From contig OZ029913.1 of assembly GCA_964023275.1 (NCBI GenBank), positions 46,069,976-46,133,975 of the forward strand: a stretch of 64,000 nucleotides of DNA, read 5' to 3'. Source of the DNA: Norana najaformis (taxonomy: Eukaryota; Annelida; Clitellata; Crassiclitellata; Hormogastridae). Below are positions 35,113 through 45,730 of the stretch, one piece after another (the stretch's first letter is position 1; each line of letters begins with the position of its first letter). Made by a program: the position numbers and the translations under genes. The notes beneath the pieces were generated by a model that was not told where the DNA came from, did no database searches, and was given only the letters and a program-made list of their open reading frames with translations.

Positions 35113-37436
35113 CACTGGACAACAAATTTTTACAAAAGTCATGTTACTGAAATGAAATTAGTCAGTTCTTATCAATTTGTATGTGCTGAACACGAATATG
35201 ACAGTGAAAATGCCGAATTGGCTCTAGTTTTTTTTGTAATCTGAAATGAAGTAATTTTATATCGCACAGTGCATGCCAATAGTGATACACTTACAGTTAA
35301 TATTTGTAAAAACCAGGTCATAGACTAGTTCTTAGATTTTTTTGCCTGTCTCTTGTACAGCTGTTCGGGAGCATCTCTGCGGAGTGTCCAGCAGTAGTCA
35401 GCCAACATTGTAGTGGACCATTTTCCCTGGTACCTTTGCTCCATTGTTGCGATATCTTGATGAAAACGTTCGCCATGTTCGTCACTAACCATACCACAGC
35501 TGTCAGGGAAGAAATCCAGATGGGAATGAAGGAAATGCATCTTCAGAGACATATTGCAGCGAAATTTCTGTTACTGCTTGAGCATGTCTTCTACTAGTTC
35601 CTTGTAGTTTTCTGCCCTAACATTCCCCAGAAAGTCTGTAGACACTAGACGAAAACCATTCCATGCTTGTTTCGCATCACCCTCCAGCAAGTTGTTGAAG
35701 CGGTCATCTTTGAAGAGTTCTCTAATCTGAGGACCCACAAAAACTCCCTCTTTAATCTTTGCTTCGCTGAGTCGAGGGAATTTTTCATGCAGGTATCGGA
35801 AAGCTGGCGAAGTGCGGTCCATGGCTTTCACGAAGTTCTTCACCAAACATAGTTTGATGTGAAGGGGTGTTAGTAGGATTTTGTGAGCCTCGACCAGAGC
35901 TGGGTGCTGGATATTCTTCTGTCCAACTGCCATGTTTTGTCTGGGAGTCCATTCCTTCCGCACGTAGTGCAACTCTCTTGCTCGGCTATCCCACTCACAC
36001 AAGAAACACATATTTTGTATATCCTTGTTGCAGTCCCATTAAAATGGCAACTACCTTCAAATCACCACACAGGTGCCATTTGTACCTGTTATAGCCAATG
36101 GAATGCAGTAGCTGTTTTAGGTTATCGTATGTCTCTTTCATGTGGACAGCATGCGCTAATGGAATAGATGGAAGACGGTTTCCATTGTGCAAAAGCACAG
36201 CCTTAAGACTCAGTGTTGAAGAGTCTACAAAGAGTCTCCATTCTTGTGGGTCATGAGTGATCTGTAAGGCATTCATGAGGTCGTCAATATTGGAACAGAA
36301 TACCAGATTACCTTCCTTCATAAAGAAAGGTTCCAACTGCTGATGGCGCTTTCTATATGAAGTAATTGTGACATCTTCTTCTAGAAGATTCCATTGTTGG
36401 AGTCTTGATCCTAGCAATTCTGCCTTGTTTTTGGATAAGTCCAAATCACGAACAAGGTCATTTAGTTCTTCCTGTGTTATTCTGTGTGGGGTTGATGATG
36501 CACCACAGTGAAAATCGGGATCACTGCACGCTGACGGACCAGGAGAAGAACATGTCGGCTCACCCTTGTCCTCATCAGATGAATCAAGGAAAATATATTC
36601 TGCTGGAGGTTCTGGAATAGGAAGTCCATCACCATGTGGAACTGGTCTCAATGCTGACGGAATGTTTGGGTAGACTATTGTCGACTTCTTTTGCTTCGTT
36701 ATTCCACCGGAAAGAGGAGGAACCAAGCAGAAGTAACAGTCATCTACGTGGTTGCTTTGATCTCCACACCATGGGAACTGCAAACGGCATTGATGGTCTT
36801 TTGCCATTCAACCCCTGTGAAAGCTGTGTTGTACATGTAGCACAGCATATATGCGGGGCCCATGGCTTGTCTTGGTCACCAACCTTGCATTCGAAGTAAG
36901 CATGATATGCCTTCTTGACTTGATAAGTGATACTTTTCTTCTGGTTGGCAAATGTCACTTCCCCACAAATGTAACAAAAGTTGTCCACAGTATTTACGCA
37001 CTTCCGAGGCATTACTGTTCTGTATTGTATCTAAATGGATAAAGTAATAATAGTTTTATAAAACAGTAACTTAAACTGTCTCGCACAAAGTCTGTAATAT
37101 TGTAAATGCTCAACCGTTCCGACTCGCTTTATATAGTACACTGCTGACGTCATCTTACGTCAGCAGCCGACTGGCTGTAGTTTTACATTGCATCAGAAAA
37201 TGACGTAATCAACTGTGCATGATGTGTCCATGATGGGATTATGCAATGAGGTGGAATATTACATCATTCTAGACTTATTTAGGATATTGTCGCAGTCCTA
37301 CTGCATAAATATACATGGTGAAACATAAAAAATGAACTATATGAAATATTTTCAAAACGAGAGCCAATAAAAAATTTTTATGGTTATATTCGTGTTCAGC
37401 ACACCAAGATGCTACACATTAGGGCCTTTTCCAGTC
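35113..37436 (-). mobile_element. CMC-like DNA transposon, copy 2 (decayed)
   Basis: The 2.3-kb element starts CACTGGACAACAAATTT at the left and ends TTTTCCAGTC at the right, a complementary CACTGG/GACTGG pair. A 17-bp inverted block GTGCTGAACACGAATAT sits inside each end (35183-35199 and complement at 37386-37402). The 14-bp direct repeat AGAAGTTATAAATA flanks it (35099-35112, 37437-37450). The gene inside is frameshifted. It is clearly related to, but well diverged from, the intact copy at 45.7-48.4 kb. It sits in the G-H intron of the SLC28-like gene. Confidence 0.8.
35325..37012 (-). pseudogene. CMC-like transposase, frameshifted
   Basis: The same architecture as the 567-aa copy is spread over four frames: 37012-36740 (N-terminal CYIC...CATC zinc module), 36807-35995 (CYFC, linker, first Asp in EWRLFVDSSTLSLKAVLL, second Asp in CGDLKVVAILMG), 36011-35571 (CFLCEWDSRARE and PLHIKLCLVKNFVKAMDR) and 35552-35325 (FLHSHLDFFP, then DEHGERFHQDI). 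At least two frameshifts and one in-frame break separate them, so no full protein can be made. In intact relatives this would be the enzyme that cuts and pastes the element (inference). Confidence 0.85.
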
Positions 37437-38049
37437 AGAAGTTATAAATATCATTTAATGTTATGAGATTATATGTCGTGCGCACGACGTAAATATTTTT
37501 TCACGTTGGGTTTTCCGTAACTAACAGATGTAAATTTACTAGATGTAAATTGGCGTATTATTACACAAAAAACGGAACTGACCTTAATACTGACCTCAAC
37601 TGAGTTTTATGATGCCATTAATCTGCGTACCATATTGTGAGCTTATCTTATCTGTTAGGGGTAGCTATACTTTCCTCTATTCCTGTTGCTTGCCCTCTCT
37701 TCTAGAAGTAAATGTATGTACGTAAATGCAGATGACGTTAACTGATCAACATTGAGCAATGAACTGAACTGAAAATTCGAGGATTAAAGCACGCCTACTT
37801 TTGGGATTCAGACTTCGTTGCCTTACAGAAATTTACGCTAATATTCAAACCAACAAGCCAACAGCCTAAGGTAGTTACTGTGATGCTATATAGGGTCCAA
37901 AGATGTCAGATGGACCACTTTAAGCACTGTTTAATCAATACTGACAATAATTATCAACTTCTGGACTTCTGTTTTTAAAGACTTTTTGTATTCAAGCATT
38001 ACAGTATAGTTAACCAGCAGTAAACTCTTCCTGCTTAAAATATTCCTGT

Positions 38050-38620
38050 CGTATAAGCTATAATCTATATTGTGCGTCGTTCTGTTTCTTCCTCTGTCTT
38101 TACTATAATGATTCAAGCCATGATATGTGGTCGCATTGATTACTGCAACTCTGTGCTTGCTGGTTTGCCTAAGTATTGGCTGTCCTCGCTTCAGTTAGTA
38201 CTAAATTCTGCGGCCAGGTTGATAACACGTCTTCCTGTCTTCTCTCATATATCAGATTACACAATTCAGCAACTTCATTGGCTCCTCATCCTATCTCGTA
38301 TTCAGTTTGGATCAGGCTCCAAAATATCTTTGTGATCTTATTCGGTCTCCACATTCCAGTGCCTCATCCCGTCCTCTACGTTCTCTAGGTCGTCTGGATC
38401 TATTGGTTCCTCGTGTTAAGTCCTCGCTTGCGCAACAGAGGGCTTTTGCTGTTGTTCGCCTATCTCTATGGAATGGACTGCCGCTATCATTTCGTGCAAG
38501 GGTCACTGTTGTTGATAGAGCTCAGTCAGCTCGTTGTCTAATTAAAGGCCTTCTTATTTCCCCGGAGTTCTCATGCTGGATGCGCCTCTGAGTAGTTTGT
38601 TCTGTCAGAAGCGCTACACA
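38050..38620 (+). mobile_element. 5'-truncated LINE C-terminus
   Basis: Frames read CGRIDYCNSVLAGLPKYWLS, LQLVLNSAARLI, then KYLCDLIRSPHSSASSRPLR, and VVRLSLWNGLPLSFRA, the C-terminal half of a LINE RT with one frameshift. It ends near an ACAAGTTTCAAATACAATACAAT tail of AATAC units. It lies in the G-H intron. Confidence 0.75.
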
Positions 38621-38825
38621 AGTTTCAAATACAATACAATGAAATTCAAATATGACCTCAGGGGTCCATCTTGTCCTGCGGACTGGGGTAAGGTAGACAT
38701 AATGAAGAGGTAAGACGGACAGTCAAGATCTGCTGATCTATAGTACTACAGTTACTTAAAATTTTAGGGACCTATCAGAATGCTAAAGAATTGCATGTTA
38801 TCATGATAGGCCATCGTCTTTGATG

Positions 38826-38999
38826 TTACTGTTCACAATTTGTGCATACAAACGCTTCCTCGGTGTGCTTGGGCCTTCCGAGTTCACCGGCACATGACAA
38901 CTCGTACCACTTCTGACATTTGATGCAAGCAATCAAATATTCAAACGAGTCATTCTTGATCTCTTCACATCCTGCATAGCACACTGTAGGCCTATTAGC
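38826..38999 (-). pseudogene. PHD-like zinc-finger fragment
   Basis: The minus strand encodes RPTVCYAGCEEIKNDSFEYL, then IACIKCQKWYELSCAGELG and EEAFVCTNCEQ, then a stop. The Cys spacing (CxxxC...CxxC-xWYxxxC...CxxC) is PHD-like, though the usual His after WY is Glu. Such fingers occur at the C-terminus of some transposases and in LINE ORF1 proteins. Standing alone in this intron it is probably a transposon remnant. A Lys/Arg-rich frame precedes it at 39130-38933. Confidence 0.5.
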
Positions 39000-39189
39000 C
39001 TTAGTTTTCTTTCAAATCTTCTTTTCCTTCTTGTTCTTTTTAGATCCATAATCAAGACAAACTCTCTTTTCTTTATCTTCTGTGACTTTGAACTGCATGT
39101 TCGACTTTCTTTTCTTTGGCGTCTCTGCATACAAGTACAACTCCTTTTCTAAACCAGTAATATGCTTTTGTGACGTAAAGATACAATTA

Positions 39190-40650
39190 GCCCTGTCTTG
39201 AAAATTATTCTCTTTTGATGGGTAGCCAGTGCAACGATTTTTTGACTGTAGAAATATGCTGACACTGGAGTTTTGGTGATGGCTCTGACCAAGGCGTTGT
39301 GGAGCCTTTTAAGCTACATTAAGTTATATTTTAAAATGCCAATAAGAAGCAAGATGCGTGGGTCAAGACGGTAAGAAACCTGGACATTTGCCAGATAAAT
39401 CATATAGGAAAGAAAATGTAGCGCCTAATCCTTCGGAATTAATGAATTACTTATTGCATTAATGTGTTGACTGAATGACAAGGTTGGAGTCAAATACAAC
39501 ATCCAAATTACAAGCCGCACAGCTGCTTTGTATGGCAGACTTGCCTAAGTGGACCGAATTCGATTCGATTCGATCGACCATTCGATCATCAAGACGCTTA
39601 AAGACAAGGCCGACGCAGACAAGAACGACAAATCAAGTCAAGGATCTCGTGATGTTGCTCTTTGAAACATCGCTCCTTGCATCAGGCTCCTCCCTTGAAG
39701 GTCGAATTCAGTAATTTTAAATTGTTCAGTTGTCATATAGTACCAAAATTAGGAACTTAGTTTTGGACGGATTTAAGAGCAGTCCATTTTCTGTACTCGG
39801 TTCAAGACCTCAGCTGACAGAGTGAAAGAGCTGGAAGAAGAGGAATTATCAAAGGAAATATAAGTATCATCAGCGTACAGATGGTGTTTCAGACCACTTT
39901 GACTCAGTAAACCACTGAGTGGAGTGGAGTGATGTACAGGGAGAAATGTAAGGGGCCAAGAACAGAGCCCTGAGGGGTGCAGGGGGTGAGTGGAACCCGG
40001 TCCGACATTGCTCCACTGATGAAGACAGATTGAATGCGGGGAGTACGATATGACTGAAACCAGTTTAGGGGCAGACTTGATACACCAGTGCTCAAGGTGA
40101 TGGAGCATGATAGCGTGATCGAAAGCGTCGAATGCAGCATATAGGTCAAGAAGATCAGATTAGTTACTTTACCATAGTCCACACAGCAGAGAAGAGCCGA
40201 GTCGAGTGGAATTTGCGATGCGCTGAATAGAAAGGGGTAAGTAAAGAGTTATAAGACCGAGTGCCTCCAGTTGACTTTTAGCAACATGCTCAAGAAGTTT
40301 AGAAATAAAATTTAAGTTCTAAATTGGTTAGTAGTTTGACAGTGTCAGCATCTAGAGATGGTTTCTTCAACAAAGCATAGAATAACGCATGGAATTAACA
40401 TGATGAGGAAGAACCCCAACCAGTGACCGAGCACTTCAAGATAGTTTTGAGTAGGTGAACTGGAATTGCATCTAGAAGACACTTTTGTTAGGAGACGCAA
40501 AAACGAGTGACCGGATTTCATCCAAAGTGGCAGGAGTAAGATCTCGAAAATCAAGAGCTGGTGGTGGAAGTCAAGAGATGAAGACCATTTGATAGTGGAA
40601 TTCCAGAGAATATGTGGCGTTTTCGGTCGGGCTAACTGTCCACGGGGTGG
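39190..40650 (-). mobile_element. Decayed LINE reverse transcriptase
   Basis: Minus-strand pieces in shifting frames read LNFISKLLEHVA, STGVSSLPLNWFQSYRTPR, CTPQGSVLGPLHFSLYITPL and HHLYADDTYISF, in the order expected for a LINE RT (fingers, palm, YADD). A distal piece near 39.2-39.3 kb gives the C-terminal tail. Multiple frameshifts and stops make it inactive. It lies in the G-H intron, in the same orientation as the host gene. Confidence 0.7.
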
Positions 40651-40769
40651 GGTACTCCAGCTCAGTTCTACGCTCAGAGCCACCTGCCTCACTGCCCCTT
40701 GTATTTTCACTGTAAAATGGCCTCTCCGTATCGTCTCTGCCCGTATCGTTCGTTCTCTCTAAGGAAGTT

Positions 40770-42660
40770 TCAGGATGGGCCGCTTCCTTGAGTGAATCAA
40801 CACTGTAGCACTCGGTCTCAGGATCCGACTCTGCCTCTTCCGCGGTCGCCGGATGGGCAAACGTCCTGAGGATGGCCTTTACTCAGAACAGGGTTCGTTC
40901 CTTTACCGGCAATAGTCGTTCCCTTTCTACGTGCTTTCCTCACCACGGACTTTCTCGTAACCACCATTCTACATCATGTAACTCGCCCGCTACCGCCAAT
41001 ATTCTGAGACATCAGTCGTTTTCTAGGTTCTGGGAACAGGGAAGTCTTACGACGAGCCTCGGTGTCTTTCCGCTCTTGGTACATGGATATTGGGCGACGC
41101 ATCTTCCCGCTATCACCTGTCTCTCGCTCCATCTCCGTGGACTTCCGGAGTAAATTTCCGTACCAGGTCTCTATTGGCCATTGTCGACCAACAGTGCTTC
41201 AGGGGATAGGATACCCCTATGGATTACTCAAGAGAAGGTCCCCTCTCTAACCTTCTGTAAAACACACCAACCTTCGTACCGACCTACGCACGAGGGGGCT
41301 CTTCCCCGTACTTCAGTCAGTCCTCTGATCAGTGTGTGGCGACAAGCATATAGAGGAGTCGGTATCTTCCCGTGTCGACTCCGGTGTTATCGGGGGACCG
41401 ACCCGGACTATGTTGTACCGGGTATTTTCTTGGTCTGCGTTAGTCTCCGGTCTCTTACGTACCGGGGCTTTACTTGATATGCGTTGGTATCCGCTCGCTT
41501 TCGTACCCGGGCTTTTCTTGGTCTGCGTTTGTATCCGGTCTTAAACATTTCTTGGTCTGCGTTATGATTCCGCGGCGTCTTCCCGTTATCTCTTCCTGCA
41601 TTTCGACGGGGAGAACCGCGGCCGCCTCTTTCCCCGAGTTTCGCACAACCCGTTATCTCCCAACTATCGTGACTACTCAGACCGTCTCGCGACTTCCTAA
41701 CAGGGTGGGGCCCGAGCCCTGCTGGACCAACGGAGCCAGTCAGGAATCAAACAGATTGGTTTGCTTCGGTTGCGACTTTCTCAGGAGCGCAAGGACAAGT
41801 ATTACGGCACCAGTTATCTCTTACGGCAAATGCTATCCCTTGAATTCACACAGACCTGTCGCGGCATCTTTCCCCGAACTTCGCCCAGCCTCTCTCTTCC
41901 ACCTATCATGACTTATTCGACCGTCTCGCGACTTCCCAACAGGGTGGGCCCGAGCCCTGCTGGTCCAACGGAGCCGGTCCGAAATCAGACAGATTGGTTC
42001 GTAACGGCTGCGACTTTCTCGGGAGCGCACTGATCAGATTTTTCTCTCACGCGGTCAAAGGGTTAGCTTCCGCAACTTTCCCACTTGTTTTACACGGACC
42101 TGTTTTATCTTACACTAGCCGACTACTTGGGTAGGCTTCCCGATGCCAACCCTTTACTTGCCACAGACCTGTACTTATTTCTGACGAACGGGGTCTTTCC
42201 CCGGGTTCTGTCCAACCTCAACGTCCACCGTCGTGGCTCAGGCTGCCTCGCGATCTACGGTAGAGTGGGCCCTTGCCTCTAACCGGATCGGCGCCGTCAG
42301 CCCGAAACCAGAAGTGTTTGTCTCGGTCGTCCCGCCGGGAGCGCACAGATTAGTCTCTCCCCTCCGTATATTTTGTCGTAACCGGGACTTTATCGAACAC
42401 GGGCTTCTCCGGACGTCACCCTCGTCCGTATATGAATCCGCTTAAAAACACTCCGACTCGTACCCGTGAAGGCTCGCAACCATCCTTCACTCAGTTTTCA
42501 GGAGGCCCGCATCGCTCCTTCTATACTGTCGTATATGTGAAGGCACGCTACCATCCTTCACAACATAGGCATCGCAGCACACGACACCGTTTATTCAACC
42601 CTCTTTTTCCTATTTACGGCGGTTTGCTTATATACTAGCACGATCAATAAAACGTAAATA
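40770..42660. repeat. GC-rich block of degenerate repeats
   Basis: Base composition changes sharply here. Two units of about 245 bp align well (41615-41790 and 41857-42030; shared CCGTCTCGCGACTTCC and GGTGGGCCCGAGCCCTGCTG), with a weaker third near 42230-42350. Shorter repeats (TTTTCTTGGTCTGCGTT) occur at 41420-41560, and GTGAAGGC-CGC-ACCATCCTTCAC pairs at 42450-42560. Tandem AATAAA signals stand at 42647-42660. No conserved protein was recognised. It may be the regulatory end of an unknown retroelement. Confidence 0.55.
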
Positions 42661-42839
42661 AAGGTGTCTAACGGTCACCGATAACTTGCCTTAAAACAAA
42701 CATTTTAGGGCCTATAAATTTCAACCATTTTGTGCGTTACTTTACTAAAATTACACTAAGAATTTTCCACGACCTAATTATTAAGCTATTATTACATTAA
42801 GCTTAAATTTAATAAAATTTAATTCCTTAAAAATCCTAT

Positions 42840-42956
42840 GCAGCTAACGCGGCCGAACCGCGCACACAATCGAAGCACTCAGCGGCTACCTAAAGCGCGT
42901 CATAGCTACTCCTGCCTCTTACCCAGCAGGCTTGCCTTGTGGCCCATCCGCCACAA
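42840..42956 (-). repeat. Possible LTR-like end
   Basis: On the minus strand it begins TGTGGCGGATGGGCCACAAG, similar in style to the TGTGGCGACC start of the Gypsy LTR at 13-17 kb. The other end and a target duplication were not found, so a solo LTR is only a possibility. Confidence 0.25.
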
Positions 42957-43584
42957 ATATATGATGTAGTCAAGGAACGTCCATTAAGTCAGCCGGCAGG
43001 AAAGCGAAACAAGTTAATGTTGAAGTCTAGTCGATTTCATCATGGCATCATGATTAATTATCTACCTGTATCGACCGTCGACTGATAGATATCTCACCAT
43101 TGGCTACCCAAGACCAATAACTGACAGAAGTCATACCTTAATTAGGCTGTTGCTGTCGTCCTATATGCTATGACAACAATCAATTATTGCAATCTGGCTC
43201 AGGTAGACTCGACTATACAAGTCTGTTATTTATATCATTCATACAAATCTCAAAGTAATGCGAGCATTTCATCAAGGGATGGGCGATTAATAAATAACAA
43301 TTAATAAATAGGCTTAAGAATAGCGAGTTTTAACCAAACTGTTAGAGTGCCGACTGACATCGTGTTAGTTCTTAGGATACGTGCGTTCATCATAACATGA
43401 TCTGTCTGTCAGTCTGTCTGTCTGTCTGTCTCGTTCTGAAAGAGAACAAGAGCTCTCAATCTAATTTGGCTGCCTTACTTACATCTCTACATCTTTATGA
43501 CTACATAAGAAATATATATATATATTTATATAAAAATAAGGAAGCTATATGCATTTGCTTATTAAATTATGATCGGGTACAAAC

Positions 43585-43761
43585 TGAGATGCTAGGGGTC
43601 TGCCCGTTTTCCCTGTTCTTGATGAGTTGACCTAGTTCAACGTAAGCGACATATTCGTTGACGATCGTCTTTAGGCCAATCAGCTTTGCCACTTCCTGGC
43701 AATCCTCCCAGGCCACGCCCATCAGAAACGTCAGCGGAAGAAAGACGTAGGAACAAACCAG
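43585..43761 (-). CDS. SLC28-like: SLC28/CNT transporter, exon G
   Basis: The exon opens after TTTGTGTGCAG and reads LVCSYVFLPLTFLMGVAWED, then CQEVAKLIGLKTIVNEYVAY and VELGQLIKNRENGQTPSIS, closing at TCA|GTTTGT. GLKTIVNEYVAY is the CNT signature GxKxxxNE(F/Y)VAY, whose Glu contacts the ribose in known structures. LxCSYVFxPLxFLMGVxWED is equally family-typical. Both junctions are in phase 0. It joins exon F (5.7 kb upstream) and exon H (9 kb downstream). Confidence 0.95.
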
Positions 43762-43780
43762 CTGCACACAAACCATATAC

Positions 43781-43906
43781 TTCACAAATATTAATACTTG
43801 TGAAAACCATATACGTCATAAATATTAATACTTATGATGTCCATGACTTCGCGAATATTAATATTCACGATACCTATGAAGTTATCAGTAGTAATATTCA
43901 TGATAA
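43781..43906. repeat. Tandem array of four hairpins with AATATTAATA cores
   Basis: Four units of about 34 bp each carry complementary arms: TTCACAA/TTGTGAA (43781-43804), TCATAA/TTATGA (43816-43837), TCG-GAATATTAATATTC-CGA (43849-43870) and TTATCA/TGATAA (43882-43906). Spacers read ACCATATAC, ACCATATAC, GTCCATGAC, ACCTATGAA. The arms differ between units but keep pairing within each. It lies just upstream of the exon G splice acceptor. Confidence 0.75.
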
Positions 43907-44099
43907 GGCAAATGAAACCACAATAAATTGAAGGCAAAATATCAAGAGACACCCACAGCATGATTATCATGTTTGTGAACTTAACTTAGGTCTATTTCTG
44001 AACTTGGCTCAAGGCCATTTGTTTTATCTGGTTCCGGTCTTATTTGCTGCTGCTGTATAATGTCAGTAACATTTTTTAGTTCTTTGTTAAATGCGAATT

Positions 44100-45230
44100 T
44101 TTGTAAAACATTTTCGACTACCCATCATTAGTTGTCTTTGTATCTGCTTCTGAATCTGCTTCTGTTGCTTTGTTTGCTTGGCGATACTGAAATAAATCTT
44201 GGACTTCAGAATCTGGATATTGGGCAAATAAGCATTTGTTCTCTTCGAAATAAAGCTGCGACCATACATAATTTTCTTTTTGAGTATTCGTTGCATATAT
44301 TTGCTCTTACTGAGACCTAGCTGGAACTTGGTGATACATCTTCATTCATTTCCGATTTGATTCCTCCAACCTTGTATATACGCTGAATGAGCCTCGCTGC
44401 AGTGGTAAAAGTGGGGATTTGATTTCTTATTAGGTCATATCTATCGCTGCACAGATTCACTTTTCCGATTTGCACTCGGGTTATTTGCGGTCCTGGCTGC
44501 TACTCCCACTTCTGGCATCAGATAGGTAGGCCTATTGCTTTTGACTATTTATCAACCACCACCTCTCTCTTTGACTGACTTTTGAGTGATTTTCAATCAC
44601 TGAATATCTGATTTTCTCCCCTTCTGAAATAGTCATTATGGGAGACTTCAATATTCGTGATGTTTCAGCATTTCTTGATATGTTGGAAGTGTTTGACATG
44701 AAACAGTTCATTACCTTTTCAACACATAACAAAGGTCATACCCTGGTTGTCCTGATAACTCGTTCTGATTCGCAGTTGCTTCAGTCTGTTACTTCTGTTG
44801 AGATCATCACTTTCAGATCATATTGCCATCTTCTCAAAATTTGACTTCCCGTTTAAACCGCCTCCAAATTATAAAACTTTTAAATCTCACCATTGGCATA
44901 AATTGGTTTAAATACACTAAACATGATAGGTTGGCATCTCCGTTATTATTATTTCCAGCCCAGACAGCTAATGAGTTGGCTTTGCAATTTCAGTCTCCTT
45001 TATCTGAGCTCCTTGACAGAAAAATTCCTTTTAGAACTACGACAGTAATAGAGCGCACACCGCAGTCTTGGTTTAACTCTGCCACTTCTGAAGCTAAGCG
45101 TCACAGAAGGCAGTTAGAGTGTTGGTGGCGCCACTCTCGCCTTCTCTTGGACCACCCATACTAGGTTTGAGCAACAGTGCAAACTTGTGGGAAAATTTGT
45201 CTTATCTGCCATGTCTAACTCACTATTATC
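44100..45230 (+). mobile_element. LINE endonuclease region, decayed
   Basis: Frames give LLLCLLGDTEINLGLQ, ICSLRNKAATIHNFLF, FALTET, then MGDFNIRDVSAFLDMLEVFD and HNKGHTLVVLITRSDS: the apurinic endonuclease domain of a CR1/L2-type LINE, ending with RRQLECWWRHSRL. Stops and frameshifts are frequent. At 45232 it abuts the RT C-terminus of the next entry; both may be one element with an internal deletion. Confidence 0.75.
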
Positions 45231-45231
45231 G

Positions 45232-45730
45232 GGTGCAGTCAGTGCTGAACTCTGCAGCACGTGTCATCTACGGCCGGACACCGTCCGATCATATTAGTGA
45301 CCTGCTGCTCGACAATCTGCACTGGCTGTGCGTTCCTCAACGGATCACATACAAACAATGTCTGATCACCTTCAAAGCACTGAATGGCCTCATGCCGGAC
45401 TACATCTCCGAATTTTGTATTCGAGTCGGAGATAATGAGAACAGATGTCGGCTGAGGTCCTCGTCGAGGAACCAACTGCAGGTCCCAAGGTCTACCACGC
45501 GGTTTGGCGAAAGCTCTTTCTCGATTGCCGGACCCACTGCGTGGAATAGCCTTCCAGACCACGTGAAGAATGCTCCATCCTTGGATAACTTTAAGAAAGG
45601 GCTTAAAACGTTTCTATTTAAATTATCGTATGACTGTAGTTAATTTTCTATTGTCGCCTGAACTTATGTACAGCGCCCTTTTCTTCGGCCTTGGCCGTCT
45701 TACGGCGCTATATAAATTGTCCTATTATTA
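45232..45730 (+). mobile_element. LINE copy, RT C-terminus and (TTA)n tail
   Basis: From GGTGCAGTCAGTGCTGAAC onward this copy matches the LINE at 657-2126 closely. The frame 45119-45643 keeps the C-terminal SIAGPTAWNSLPDHVKNAP that the first copy has lost by deletion. The 3' end TATAAATTGTCCTATTATTA is cut by a DNA transposon at 45731, and the TTA tail resumes at 48355. Confidence 0.85.
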
